From contig NZ_CP065047.1 in assembly GCF_015689175.1 (NCBI RefSeq), forward strand, positions 186,001 to 250,000: a DNA stretch of 64,000 bases, read 5' to 3'. Below the pieces are notes generated by a model. That model did not search any database, was not told the origin of the DNA, and was given only the letters and a program-made list of their open reading frames with translations. A program made the translations under genes and the position numbers. How positions within the stretch are numbered: position 1 is the first letter of the stretch; the number at the start of each line of letters is the position of its first letter. The stretch is from Mycobacterium kubicae (GTDB lineage Bacteria; Actinomycetota; Actinomycetes; Mycobacteriales; Mycobacteriaceae). Below, one piece after another: positions 19,668-28,425 of the stretch.

Positions 19668-20323
19668 TCGACACCGCCCTGCGGGTCCAGCAGGCCCAGG
19701 GTGAGCACCTGGCGACCGAGCGATAGCACCTGTTCGAACTCCAATTCGGTAAGCCCCATGTTGCCGGGCAGCAGGTGGGCCGCGATCACCCCATCCCAGG
19801 CCGCCCACAGGAACACCGCGGCGCGCCGCGGATCGACGTCACGCATGACCCGGGCCTCGATGGCCTCCGCGATCGCTCCGGCCATGCGCTCGGTCTCGGA
19901 CCGGATGCGCTCGGTCACTCGCTCGGCGGCGGAACCGACCGGCCCGTCGGTCGGCGCGTCAGGAGGTGGAAAACGAAAGATGCGGAAGTAACCGACGTTT
20001 TCGCTCGCAAACCGCAAGTATCCGTCGGCGAGCCCGACCAGGCGACCAATCGGGTCCTCACCGCCGCTGGCCCACCCCTGGTCGCAGTAGCGCTGGTCAA
20101 GCTCCAGCGCACGCTCGATCAACGCGGCGTAGATGCCTTCCTTGCCGCCAAAGTGCCCATACAAGGATCCGACCGCGACATCCGCTTCCTCGGCGAGTTG
20201 TTCGACGGTAGTCGCGTGATAGCCGCGGGTCAGAAAGAGGCGTTCGGCGGCCTCCAGGATCGCGCCCGCGGTGCGGGCCTTGCGCCGGTTTCGCCGGGTC
20301 TCGGTAGCCGATCTCAAGTTCAT
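19664..20323 (-). CDS. TetR family regulator heading the hydrolase-nitrilase operon
   Basis: A 219-residue protein with the TetR helix-turn-helix (ERLFLTRGYHATTVEQLAEEADVAVGSLYGHFGGKEGIY, about residues 32-72) and an aromatic-rich ligand domain (GYFRIFRFPPPDAP). It is the first gene of a four-gene unit, so it probably autoregulates. Its upstream DNA holds TTGTA (20326-20330) and TACAA (20357-20361) as an inverted pair and two imperfect copies of GTAA-x2-CCA-x3-CA, possible operator elements. I chose the ATG of MNLRSATETRR; the frame remains open further upstream but the extension is not TetR-like. Confidence 0.87.
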   Translation of the reverse strand: MNLRSATETRRNRRKARTAGAILEAAERLFLTRGYHATTVEQLAEEADVAVGSLYGHFGGKEGIYAALIERALELDQRYCDQGWASGGEDPIGRLVGLADGYLRFASENVGYFRIFRFPPPDAPTDGPVGSAAERVTERIRSETERMAGAIAEAIEARVMRDVDPRRAAVFLWAAWDGVIAAHLLPGNMGLTELEFEQVLSLGRQVLTLGLLDPQGGVE

Positions 20324-20907
20324 AGTTGTAACACCATAGCAAAACTGTAATGCCACTACAAGTAATGCCCGCATGGTGGGGTTGAGTGGCGGCGTCCAAG
20401 GGCGATGGCGGCTTTGATGACACCACATGCAGCGCGGCGAGCAGGTGCAAGAGATGCGACCGCCAAAGCATGCGTTTGGGACTTCGTCGGACCAATCGGC
20501 CGCCCAACACGCGCCATCCCTCAAGACCCAATCGCAGCACCATGAAGGTGCCCGGAGCCATCGAGATCGCCGGCAAGTTCCCGTCCGGAAAATCCGGCCA
20601 ATGCGCCGATTGTCGTCTGGATTGATTGCGGCCGAATTTGGCCCGCAGAGCCGGGTATCAGCGACGCGTAGGCCCGCGGTCGGGCTGCCACCAATTTTTG
20701 GTCACATCCGAATGCGACCCCTCGGCCCCGCACTTCGAGTGCCGACACGACGCCAATCACCCGAATTAGAAGCAGCAGCCTTGGTCGGAAACTACGGCCA
20801 CTTCCAGTTCATGATCACCGGTCACGTGAAGCGAGGTATGCGACCAAAACAGGATGCATTGAGTTTTCGCTTTGCTGAGCTGGCACGGATCACATCCCGC
20901 TCCTCGA
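20324..20907. other. Gene-poor stretch of about 580 bp
   Basis: Long frames on both strands exist because of high GC, but none has family motifs, a ribosome binding site or mycobacterial-type codon bias that I can support. It carries the TetR-operon promoter at the left end. The rest may be a degraded gene; I cannot name its origin. Confidence 0.45.
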
Positions 20908-22440
20908 TTATTCGCCTGCCGTTCGGCGCGCGGAGGCGTGGCTGGCGGGTGTTGTCGTGTCGTAGGAAGCCACATCGAAGCGTTTGGTTTGTCGACGGAA
21001 GCGGAAAGTGAAGTCAGGCCACAACGTCGTGTTGTTGCCGTGGGCATCCAGATACCAACTTCCGCAACCACCGGTCATCCACACCGACCCGGCAAGCTTG
21101 TCCTGCAGCTCGGCGTGATAGGCGTCGAGAACCTCTGGCTTTACTTCGACAGTACGTAAAACTCTGTCTTGCATGACATTCAGCGCATCGATGAGGTAGT
21201 TGAGCTGCGATTCGATCATGTACACCATCGATGTGTGGCCGAGTCCGGTGTTGGGCCCGACCAAAACGAACATGTTCGGGAAGTTGGTCATGGTGGCGCC
21301 TTTGTAAGCACGCATCCCCTGTTCGGCGAAGGTGTCGCTGAGACTGTGCCCGTCGACGCCGCATATCCTCTGGAACATCGGTGAATCGGTGACGTGGAAC
21401 CCGGTGGCGATCACGATGGCGTCAACCGGTCGAGCCGTGCCGTCCTCGGTCACGATCGCGTCGGCGCGGATCTCGGCGATGCCGTCAGTGACCACCTCGA
21501 CGTGTTCCCGGTCAAGGGCGGGATAGTAATCGTTGGCGATCAGCATTCGCTTGCACCCGATGCGGAAGTTGGGGGTCACCTTCTTGCGCAACTCCGGGTC
21601 CTTGATCTCGAACCGGATCTTGCTCCGGGAGATGAGCTCGAAGGGGAGCATGAACCGAGGGGCTTTGGCCAGACCGACCACCTGAGTCTCACGAGCAAGG
21701 TAGATACCGGCGCGGGCCAGCCGCATGAGGGCGGGAACTCGGCGAAATAGCCACCGCTCGGCGGCGGTGAAGGGGCGATCGAAGCGGGGCAGCAGCCAAG
21801 GTGCGGTGCGCTGGTAGACGTCCATATGGCTGACCGTGTCCACGATTGCCGGAATGATCTGGATCCCGGAGGCGCCGGTTCCGATCACTGCTACCCGCTT
21901 CCCCGACAGATCCGCGTCGTGGTTCCAGCGCGCCGAGTGGAAAAGCTCACCGGTGAAGTCTTCGATGCCGGCTATGGGTGGGAGCTTCGGTTCGGCCAGC
22001 GCTCCGAACGCGGCCACCAGGACGTCTGCGGTGACGGCGCCGCGGCTAGTGGTGAGTTCCCACCGGAGGTGATCGCGCTGCCACCGTGCGTTGGTTACTT
22101 CACAGTTGAAAACATGGCGGTCCAAGACCCCGGCGTCGCGCGCGACCCGCCGGAGGTAGTCCTGGATCTCGGGCTGGGTGGAAAACGAGCGTGTCCAATC
22201 CGGGTTCGGCGCAAAGGAATAGGAGTACAAGTGGGACGGGACGTCGCACGCGGCTCCGGGATAGGTGTTGTCGCGCCAGGTACCGCCGACTTCGCTGCCG
22301 CGTTCGAAGACCAGGAAGTCGTTGTGGCCCGACTCGGCCAGCCGGATCGCGGCGCCCAGACCGGAGAATCCACTTCCGATGACGGCGACCTTGACGTGGC
22401 GACTGATGTTGTCCTGCTGCGGTTCTGAGGTGTCGGGCAT
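20908..22440 (-). CDS. Flavin-containing Baeyer-Villiger-type monooxygenase
   Basis: A 510-residue class B flavoprotein monooxygenase. It has the FAD motif GSGFSGLGAA (about residues 21-30), the Baeyer-Villiger fingerprint F-x-G-x3-H-x3-W (FTGELFHSARW) and the NADPH motif GTGASG. It belongs near the mycobacterial EthA/MymA/Rv0565c group, which oxidise ketones and activate thioamide drugs; which member is closest cannot be decided here. GTG/ATG choice is simple: ATG of MPDTSEPQQ, with AGGAAGG upstream. The gene follows a cyclase gene by 13 bp on the same strand, so they may be co-transcribed. Confidence 0.9.
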   Translation of the reverse strand: MPDTSEPQQDNISRHVKVAVIGSGFSGLGAAIRLAESGHNDFLVFERGSEVGGTWRDNTYPGAACDVPSHLYSYSFAPNPDWTRSFSTQPEIQDYLRRVARDAGVLDRHVFNCEVTNARWQRDHLRWELTTSRGAVTADVLVAAFGALAEPKLPPIAGIEDFTGELFHSARWNHDADLSGKRVAVIGTGASGIQIIPAIVDTVSHMDVYQRTAPWLLPRFDRPFTAAERWLFRRVPALMRLARAGIYLARETQVVGLAKAPRFMLPFELISRSKIRFEIKDPELRKKVTPNFRIGCKRMLIANDYYPALDREHVEVVTDGIAEIRADAIVTEDGTARPVDAIVIATGFHVTDSPMFQRICGVDGHSLSDTFAEQGMRAYKGATMTNFPNMFVLVGPNTGLGHTSMVYMIESQLNYLIDALNVMQDRVLRTVEVKPEVLDAYHAELQDKLAGSVWMTGGCGSWYLDAHGNNTTLWPDFTFRFRRQTKRFDVASYDTTTPASHASARRTAGE

Positions 22441-22453
22441 CGGGTGGCCTTCC

Positions 22454-24151
22454 TTAGTCGGCGTCGTTGGGTTGGTGGGTTGGCTTCGCCGCCTGTCTTG
22501 GGCTCGCCAGTAGGGTCGGTTTGGTCCGCCCCCGAAGCTTGGTTTCCTCGCCGAATTCCCAGCAGCCCTGTTCCTGAGAATCGCTGGCGCGGACCGCAAC
22601 CGCCGAAGCCAGGACGTGCGATGGAGTCGATTTGGCCAACTCGCACAACCGGGCAGCCTCGTTGACCGGATCACCGATCACCGTGTACTCGAAACGTTCG
22701 TATGCGCCGACGTTGCCGGCCACCACAGTGCCGGCGGCGATACCGACGCCGGCGGGACATTCCGGTACCTCGTCGACGAGCCGCTGCGCGATGCTGCGAG
22801 CAGCGGCCAGGGCATCCGTCTCTGGTGATTGCGCGGGGACTGGCGCGCCGAAGATGGCCAGGGTCGCGTCACCCTCGAACTTGTTGATCAGCCCTCTGCG
22901 GGCGTTGACCTCGTCGATGATGACGGTGAAGAAGCGGTTGAGGAGATCGACGACCTCGGTGGGCGCACGCTCGGCGACCAACTCGGTAGAGCCGATGATA
23001 TCGACGAAAAGGATTGCCACGTGGCGTTCCTCGCCGCCCAGCTCGATCTCCTGGTTCTCCGCGGCGGCGGCGACTTCCCGTCCGACGTGGCGGCCGAACA
23101 GGTCGCGGATGCGTTCGCGTTGGCGCAACCCCTCGACCATTCGGTTGAACCCGCGTTGCAATTCCCCCAATTCGGTGCCGTCGAACACTTGCAACTGGCA
23201 GCCGAAGTCACCTTCTTCGACGCGTTCCAGCGCGGCCCGTACGGTGCGCACCGGAGTAGCGGTGAGCCATGCGGCCACCAGAATCAGGAAGAAGCCGAAC
23301 ACGAACGCCGCGACTGCCAACAGCAGCACTGCGACGCCGAACTGGGACAGCGTCATGTTGCGACGCGACAAGGTGAACACCGCGGCCAGTGCGATCCCGA
23401 TGACCGGCACACCGGAGCCCAGCAGCCACGACGCCACGGCGCGGCCCATCACACCGGGGCCCGACCGTTCCGGCGCGCGACCGGCCTGCAAGGCTTGCGC
23501 GGCCACCGGCCGCAACGCGAACTCCGCGACGAAGTAACAACTGGCCGATACCACGATCCCGGAGAAACTGATGCCAAACACCATCTTGGGGATGTAGTTC
23601 GAGTCCACCCGACCGTAGAGCGTGGCGAACATGATGGTGCCGATTGCCCAGAGGACGACGGGAATCAGGGTCAATCGCCACGGTGCCAGGAAGGTGTTGC
23701 GCTGGTCTTCGGGGGTGGGCGGCTTCTCTTCGATGGCCCAGCGCAGATCATGGATGATGCGTTTGGTGGCCCAAATCCAGCCCACCACAACGGCGACACC
23801 GATATATGCCGGCGCGGCGAGCACTGTGATCCAGCGTGCACCCGGCGCAAGGACATTGGGTTCGGGAATCGCCACGGTCACCAGCACCATCACCACGCCG
23901 ATGGCGATCAGATTCGCCGACACCACAAAGACGGTCAGTATCAGTTGCAGGCGTACCCGGCGACGCTGTTGACTCTCCGCCGGAGTGCCCAAAATCCATG
24001 AGCCGTAGGACGTTTCGGGCAGGTTGCCGCTCTGCCGGGTGACGGTCTCGAGCAGGCGGCCCAATCGCTGCGCCAGCGTCTTAGGCACGCTCAACGCGAC
24101 GGCATCGCAGCCGTGATGATCGGCGCGGGTATCGGAAAGCCGACCATCCAT
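22454..24151 (-). CDS. HAMP-linked membrane class III adenylate cyclase (Rv1318c/Rv3645 type)
   Basis: A 565-residue protein with about six transmembrane helices (about 70-310), a HAMP linker (TATPVRTVRAALERVEEGDF…LQRGFNRMVEGL, about 310-365) and a class III cyclase domain. Metal aspartates are in FVDIIGST and NKFEGDATLAIFG; the adenine-specifying lysine is present (NKFEGD), and the transition-state Asn/Arg are in GDPVNEAARL. Architecture matches the Rv1318c, Rv1319c, Rv1320c and Rv3645 group. It should make cAMP in response to a membrane signal. The last 40 residues are a polar tail. Confidence 0.92.
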   Translation of the reverse strand: MDGRLSDTRADHHGCDAVALSVPKTLAQRLGRLLETVTRQSGNLPETSYGSWILGTPAESQQRRRVRLQLILTVFVVSANLIAIGVVMVLVTVAIPEPNVLAPGARWITVLAAPAYIGVAVVVGWIWATKRIIHDLRWAIEEKPPTPEDQRNTFLAPWRLTLIPVVLWAIGTIMFATLYGRVDSNYIPKMVFGISFSGIVVSASCYFVAEFALRPVAAQALQAGRAPERSGPGVMGRAVASWLLGSGVPVIGIALAAVFTLSRRNMTLSQFGVAVLLLAVAAFVFGFFLILVAAWLTATPVRTVRAALERVEEGDFGCQLQVFDGTELGELQRGFNRMVEGLRQRERIRDLFGRHVGREVAAAAENQEIELGGEERHVAILFVDIIGSTELVAERAPTEVVDLLNRFFTVIIDEVNARRGLINKFEGDATLAIFGAPVPAQSPETDALAAARSIAQRLVDEVPECPAGVGIAAGTVVAGNVGAYERFEYTVIGDPVNEAARLCELAKSTPSHVLASAVAVRASDSQEQGCWEFGEETKLRGRTKPTLLASPRQAAKPTHQPNDAD

Positions 24152-24197
24152 GCCTCTCGTTGTGGTGGCCTACCTATCGGTGCAGGCCCGGTAGGCG

Positions 24198-24232
24198 GTA
24201 ACGTTACAGACCGAATGAACTAGTGGTCTAGT
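24198..24232. promoter_or_regulatory. Palindromic elements between cyclase and double-HTH regulator
   Basis: A perfect 10-bp palindrome GTAACGTTAC (24198-24207) and an inverted repeat ACTAG-TGGT-CTAGT (24219-24232) lie in the 118-bp divergent gap. Either could be an operator for the regulator that follows. Confidence 0.45.
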
Positions 24233-24269
24233 CACACTTGAAATTCATATACAAAGCAGGTTTATTGCT

Positions 24270-25082
24270 ATGTCACGACGTAGGTCGCGGCGGGAAAACG
24301 CGGTGCCGGCAGATGTCGTCCAGGCCACGTTGGCTTCGGCCGAACGTCTAGGAAGAGATGTAGCTGATGTGCCGATCGTCGTCATCGCGCACGCGTTGGG
24401 AGTATCTCGTAGCACTTTGCTGCGTCAGCTCGGTGGAACGCGTAGACCCCTGGATGACGCGGTCCGCGACTCCGGAGTCGATCCCGGCGGGCGACCTCCT
24501 GTGCGGCTGCGCGCCGTTGCTGCTGCTGCCGCGCTGATCAGCGAGGAAGGGGTTGGGGCGGCATCATTTGAAGCGGTTGCCGCCCGCGCGGACTGCTCGG
24601 TGCACAGCCTGTATGCCGTCTTCGCCGGTCGCGAGGAGCTGTTGCAGGCTGTCTACGACAGGTACATGCCCAGCCTTGACATCGACGATGTCGTTTCCGG
24701 CTCACCTGCTGACCTGAGGGGCACGGTGCTCCGGATCTATCAGTGGTTCGCCGAGGTGTTGCTTCAGCAGCCCCGGGTGGTCGTCGCCGTTCTCGCCGAC
24801 GCGTTGGCTCGCCCGGCGGATTCAAGTGCGCGGGTGCTCGCAGACCAGGGTGCGCTGCTCATGCTCAGCACCTTGGATCGGTGGCTGGAGCGGGAAGTGG
24901 ACGCGGGTCGGATTCGCGACCTCCCTCGCGCGCTGCTCATTCAACAACTAATCAGCCCGATTTCGGTGCATTGCATGTTGCGGGCAGGCTCGGCTCGCCA
25001 AGGAGCCGACCTCGCGCTGCCGGCACTGGACGAGTGTTGTGAAGTTTTCACCGAGGCATTCCTGCGCTCGGTCGCAACGTGA
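24270..25082 (+). CDS. TetR-like regulator with two helix-turn-helix segments
   Basis: A 270-residue protein. Residues about 12-60 look like one DNA-binding unit (VVIAHALGVSRSTLLRQLGG), and about 75-125 form a normal TetR helix-turn-helix (ISEEGVGAASFEAVAARADCSVHSLYAVFAGREELLQAVY). The remainder is a TetR-type ligand domain. Standard TetR proteins have only one such unit and about 200 residues, so the extra N-terminal segment accounts for the length. It diverges from the cyclase-monooxygenase genes and likely regulates them or itself through the palindromes between. TetR assignment is firm; the N-terminal HTH is by eye. Confidence 0.8.
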   Translation: MSRRRSRRENAVPADVVQATLASAERLGRDVADVPIVVIAHALGVSRSTLLRQLGGTRRPLDDAVRDSGVDPGGRPPVRLRAVAAAAALISEEGVGAASFEAVAARADCSVHSLYAVFAGREELLQAVYDRYMPSLDIDDVVSGSPADLRGTVLRIYQWFAEVLLQQPRVVVAVLADALARPADSSARVLADQGALLMLSTLDRWLEREVDAGRIRDLPRALLIQQLISPISVHCMLRAGSARQGADLALPALDECCEVFTEAFLRSVAT

Positions 25083-25111
25083 GTTACCGCCGTGAATGAT
25101 GAGCTCGCTTG

Positions 25112-25990
25112 CTAACGCGCGCTTTCACTCCTCGCGCGGGAGTACACGACACTGGTCAGTGGCGGTCCGAATCGCGTCGGCGGAGCTAACTGGTCGAGCC
25201 GCAGACTGGGATCAGCGGCGCGGCCGAGCGCCCTAAGCGCCGACAAGCTGTAGGCGCGCAGTGCGCTGATGAAGCCGTCGTGCACAGCCGGTCGCGTCGC
25301 CGGCCACAGCCAGAACAGTGCGTTGATCGGCAGCATCACCACTGTGGTCAGCAGCACTGCAAAGGGATTGCGGCGCTTGAGATCAACGACCAGGAAGCGC
25401 CTTCCCACTCGGGTGGCCTCCGCAATCGCCCGGCAGGCGATCACTGGCGGCAGATGGTGAAATGCCAACGCGAACACGACCAGGTCGTAGCTCTGGTCGG
25501 CGGCGTCTATCTCAGTGGCGTCAATCAGTTGGGCCACTGCGCGGGGGTGATCTCCGAGCGGCCCTGCAGTGATATTGGCCAATGACGTCGGGTCCAGATC
25601 GCTGACCGTGACGGTCGCGGTGGGGTGCATCATCAGAATCTGTTCGGACAGCTTGCCATGACCAGCGCCAAGCTCGAGAATCCGCGGGTTGGGCACATCG
25701 GATACCACGGAAAGTGCGGCGCGCGCGTACTTCTCGTGCTGCTTGCTCAATGTTCCGATGCGGTCCAGCGTCCGGATGACTCTCTGTTTGACTTCATCGG
25801 ACACATCGTCGCGGTCGAGGTACTCCAGCGCCTGTGTCTGCAGTCGACGATCCAGCCAAGAAGCGTCGGGGCCGCCGCGCGGCATCGAGGCGATTGCCTC
25901 TTCGCGCTGCTGTGGCGCATCGGTCACCACTGCGCGTCTGACTGCTTGATTTTCCACCGGAGTCCACCTAGTCGGCCGCATGAATTTCAC
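25112..25990 (-). CDS. Class I SAM-dependent methyltransferase
   Basis: A 292-residue protein whose core (about 105-225) has SAM motif I ILELGAGHGKLSEQ, an acidic loop SDLDPTS, the motif IDATEID and VVFALAFHHLPP. A hydrophobic stretch (AVLLTTVVMLPINALFWLWP, about 205-225) suggests membrane association, as in some mycobacterial ubiquinone- or lipid-type methyltransferases. The N-terminal 90 residues are helical and polar. A second ATG lies 9 bp inside the first. Converges with the TetR-like gene at 25082. Substrate unknown. Confidence 0.8.
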   Translation of the reverse strand: MKFMRPTRWTPVENQAVRRAVVTDAPQQREEAIASMPRGGPDASWLDRRLQTQALEYLDRDDVSDEVKQRVIRTLDRIGTLSKQHEKYARAALSVVSDVPNPRILELGAGHGKLSEQILMMHPTATVTVSDLDPTSLANITAGPLGDHPRAVAQLIDATEIDAADQSYDLVVFALAFHHLPPVIACRAIAEATRVGRRFLVVDLKRRNPFAVLLTTVVMLPINALFWLWPATRPAVHDGFISALRAYSLSALRALGRAADPSLRLDQLAPPTRFGPPLTSVVYSRARSESAR

Positions 25991-26077
25991 CGATGGAGTA
26001 GTCGGTGCGGGCGGCCGGGAAGTTCCATATGTGTTCGGCCAGAACTATCCGTGATGAGGGCCACTATGCCCAGGAAG

Positions 26078-26398
26078 CTAACGGGACCGGACTCTGTTCG
26101 CGCGCCGGTTGTTTCCGAGCGGAAGCTCGACCACCTCAGCCAGTGAATCACTATGGCGTTTATTGGGATTGGCGCGCGAACGCTCGTCGACGGCGAAGTT
26201 GTGCAAGTCAGCAGCCATGTCCTGGTAGTCCCATGCCAAATCTCGCGCTTCGCGCGTCACCCGGGTCAGTGTCTCGGACACTGCCCCGGCAATCCGGCGC
26301 AAGTGCAGCACAGTGGTGTCGAGCACTTGATGGACCGCGAAAGCGCTTCGCGCTACGGCCACTTCGGCCCCTCGACCCAAATTTGCGAACATCGACAC
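26078..26398 (-). CDS. Small helical protein of unknown function, downstream of membrane gene
   Basis: A 106-residue, mostly helical protein without transmembrane segments: heptad-like stretches (VHQVLDTTVLHLRRIAGAVSETLTRV) suggest a coiled coil or amphipathic bundle, and the C-terminus is basic. No family recognised. It starts 18 bp after the stop of the 615-residue membrane protein on the same strand, with AAAGGAG 12 bp before its GTG, so it is probably the second gene of a two-gene unit and may act with that protein. An ATG two codons later is an alternative start. Confidence 0.5.
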   Translation of the reverse strand: MSMFANLGRGAEVAVARSAFAVHQVLDTTVLHLRRIAGAVSETLTRVTREARDLAWDYQDMAADLHNFAVDERSRANPNKRHSDSLAEVVELPLGNNRRANRVRSR

Positions 26399-26416
26399 GG
26401 TACGGGCGCACTCCTT

Positions 26417-28264
26417 TTACTGCCGTGCGTGGACCCGCGGAGCGGGCTCCTGCTTGGCCCCCTCTTCGGGTTCACTGTTGTTGATGCGACCGGCGCCCCA
26501 GGTGAGTGCCGTCACGATCAATAGTGTGCAGATCAGCACCACCAGGCAGCCTGCCGTCCAGAGCCAAGCGGGATGATCCGAGTTGCGTTCACGCTGGAGA
26601 ATGGTCATTTCTTGGACGAAGGGGCGTGTCGAGGTTGCCTCGGCCGGCACCGCAGTCGCGCCGATACCGGGGTCCGCGGGTAGATAGATCGGCACGGCTG
26701 CAAGGGTTTTGCCGTCGTGCACGCGTAACAGCGCCTTCCAGCTGCCCCACACCGGTATCGGCGTGGTCGAACGGTAATGACCGGGACCGACTCGTTGCAG
26801 TTCGTCGATCACCAGTCCACGCTGGTTCGGAAGGCCGCCCTGCCAGGCCAGGATCGACACCCACTCGGGGTCATCGCCGACCAGGGTGTCCGGAGCGATT
26901 GTGATGTCGGCGTTGACCATGCGGTGACCGTTGTCGTTCGACACGTCGGTCAAGCGCGTTGTCGCGGTTGCGTTTACCGGGACTCGGTACTGTAAGCCGT
27001 TGGCCACTGCGGCACCGATGACGACGACGGTGAGCGTCACCAGACCGATGCCGATGGCGCGTGCCGGCAGGCGTTGGCCCGTCAGCACCATGCCGAGCAT
27101 GGCGCCACAGAGCCCGGTGAGCACCGCGACCGGTACCGCCATCGCCAGCGCTTCACCCCACATGCTGGTGGGCCACGGATAGTGGTAGACAGCGCGGATC
27201 CACAGTGACTCCAGGCCCAGCCCGGCCGTGCCGACGGCTAGGCCGCTGATTGCACCGAAGAGCAACGGCCGCTTGATAAGTGAGGTCAGCCCAACAAGTT
27301 CGATCGCGATCGCGGGTCCGAGGTAGAGCGGGAACCAACTGATCGGCGCGCCGAGGATCGGGCCCACGACGAGCGCCACGGTGCCCCGGATGACGACCGA
27401 CAGTACCGCTGCCAGAATCGCTGCGCCCCGTCCGAACGTCAGGCGCGCCGCTACCAGAGCGAGCGCGCCGGCCGCAGCGATCAACATGGGCTGAAAGACC
27501 AGGCGGAACTGCGGCACTCCGAAGTCGAACTCGATCTGAAACACCGACAAGCCGATGACGAGGCCGCCGAAGCGCAGGTACTGGCGAAGTCGCAGCGCGA
27601 AGGTGTCGGGTTCGCCGCCGGGTTCCATCGCCTTCTTCGCTTCGTATTCCAGCATCACCGACGCGAGGGTGGATAGGCCGGCGCCGCCGATCATCATCAA
27701 ATGCGTTGGACCCCATAACGTGACGTCCTGTCCGAACAGGCGGTGCCAGATGTCGTCGAGCGGGAATCCGACGAGGGCATAAAAGCCGCAGCCGGCAATC
27801 AACACGCCACCCACCGGTGCATACCAGTCATCGGTGATGCGGACCGCCGCCGGGCCGGGTTTGTCGTACGGCAGCACGACGGCGAGCATGCCGCCGACGA
27901 AGAGAAGGAACAAGCCGATGATGATGAAGTAGTGCGCTGGGTTGGCCAGTGGCCCAGGGTCTCTGCCCTTCCCGATGTGCAAGCTGACGTCCCAGATGAA
28001 GCCGAACAGCGCGAAGATGATGTTCAGCGCGAACACCAGCACAGGTAGTGCCACCCATGGCGGGCGGTTGAGTCGTCGGCCGCATGCTTCGGCCAGGTTG
28101 TTCAGCCAAGTGATTTTGCGGGTTCGATGCAGATACCCGATCCAGACCAGTGCCCCAGCCAGAACGGCGGCGACTCCGCTCAAGCCGATTACCTGGTTGA
28201 GTGCGGCGCCGCCGCCTTCGGGTCCCGCTGCCGTGAGAAGTGATGTTGCCGCATATGTGGTCAT
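26417..28264 (-). CDS. Large integral membrane protein with duplicated Asp/His motif and exported C-terminal domain
   Basis: A 615-residue protein. About ten transmembrane helices occupy residues 25-410; an extracytoplasmic beta-rich domain (about 420-550; GHYRSTTPIPVWGSWKALL resembles FixH/YtkA-like domains) and a final helix (about 570-592) follow. Two segments share the pattern D-x3-H-x3-G-x-D-x(7-8)-H: Asp92, His96, Asp102, His111 and Asp170, His174, Asp180, His188. The equal spacing indicates an internal duplication and a likely intramembrane metal site. I do not recognise a characterised family. A small helical protein gene follows directly. Confidence 0.72.
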   Translation of the reverse strand: MTTYAATSLLTAAGPEGGGAALNQVIGLSGVAAVLAGALVWIGYLHRTRKITWLNNLAEACGRRLNRPPWVALPVLVFALNIIFALFGFIWDVSLHIGKGRDPGPLANPAHYFIIIGLFLLFVGGMLAVVLPYDKPGPAAVRITDDWYAPVGGVLIAGCGFYALVGFPLDDIWHRLFGQDVTLWGPTHLMMIGGAGLSTLASVMLEYEAKKAMEPGGEPDTFALRLRQYLRFGGLVIGLSVFQIEFDFGVPQFRLVFQPMLIAAAGALALVAARLTFGRGAAILAAVLSVVIRGTVALVVGPILGAPISWFPLYLGPAIAIELVGLTSLIKRPLLFGAISGLAVGTAGLGLESLWIRAVYHYPWPTSMWGEALAMAVPVAVLTGLCGAMLGMVLTGQRLPARAIGIGLVTLTVVVIGAAVANGLQYRVPVNATATTRLTDVSNDNGHRMVNADITIAPDTLVGDDPEWVSILAWQGGLPNQRGLVIDELQRVGPGHYRSTTPIPVWGSWKALLRVHDGKTLAAVPIYLPADPGIGATAVPAEATSTRPFVQEMTILQRERNSDHPAWLWTAGCLVVLICTLLIVTALTWGAGRINNSEPEEGAKQEPAPRVHARQ

Positions 28265-28425
28265 CGCTGCATTCCGTCAGATGTCTCGTCGTTTCACGGT
28301 GGCAGCGGCCACAGGGTTCGCCACCGCCGTCACGGATACCCAACAGTAAACGACCGTACACTCGATGATCAAACGGACCGGTGTGAGCGTCGACTCAGCG
28401 AAACGTTCGTTTACCCAAGCTTCGG

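Noticed and set aside
20427..21011. 194-codon plus-strand frame in the gene-poor stretch before the monooxygenase
   Set aside because: Arg/His/Pro-rich shadow-like composition and overlap with the monooxygenase 3' end; no homology recognised.
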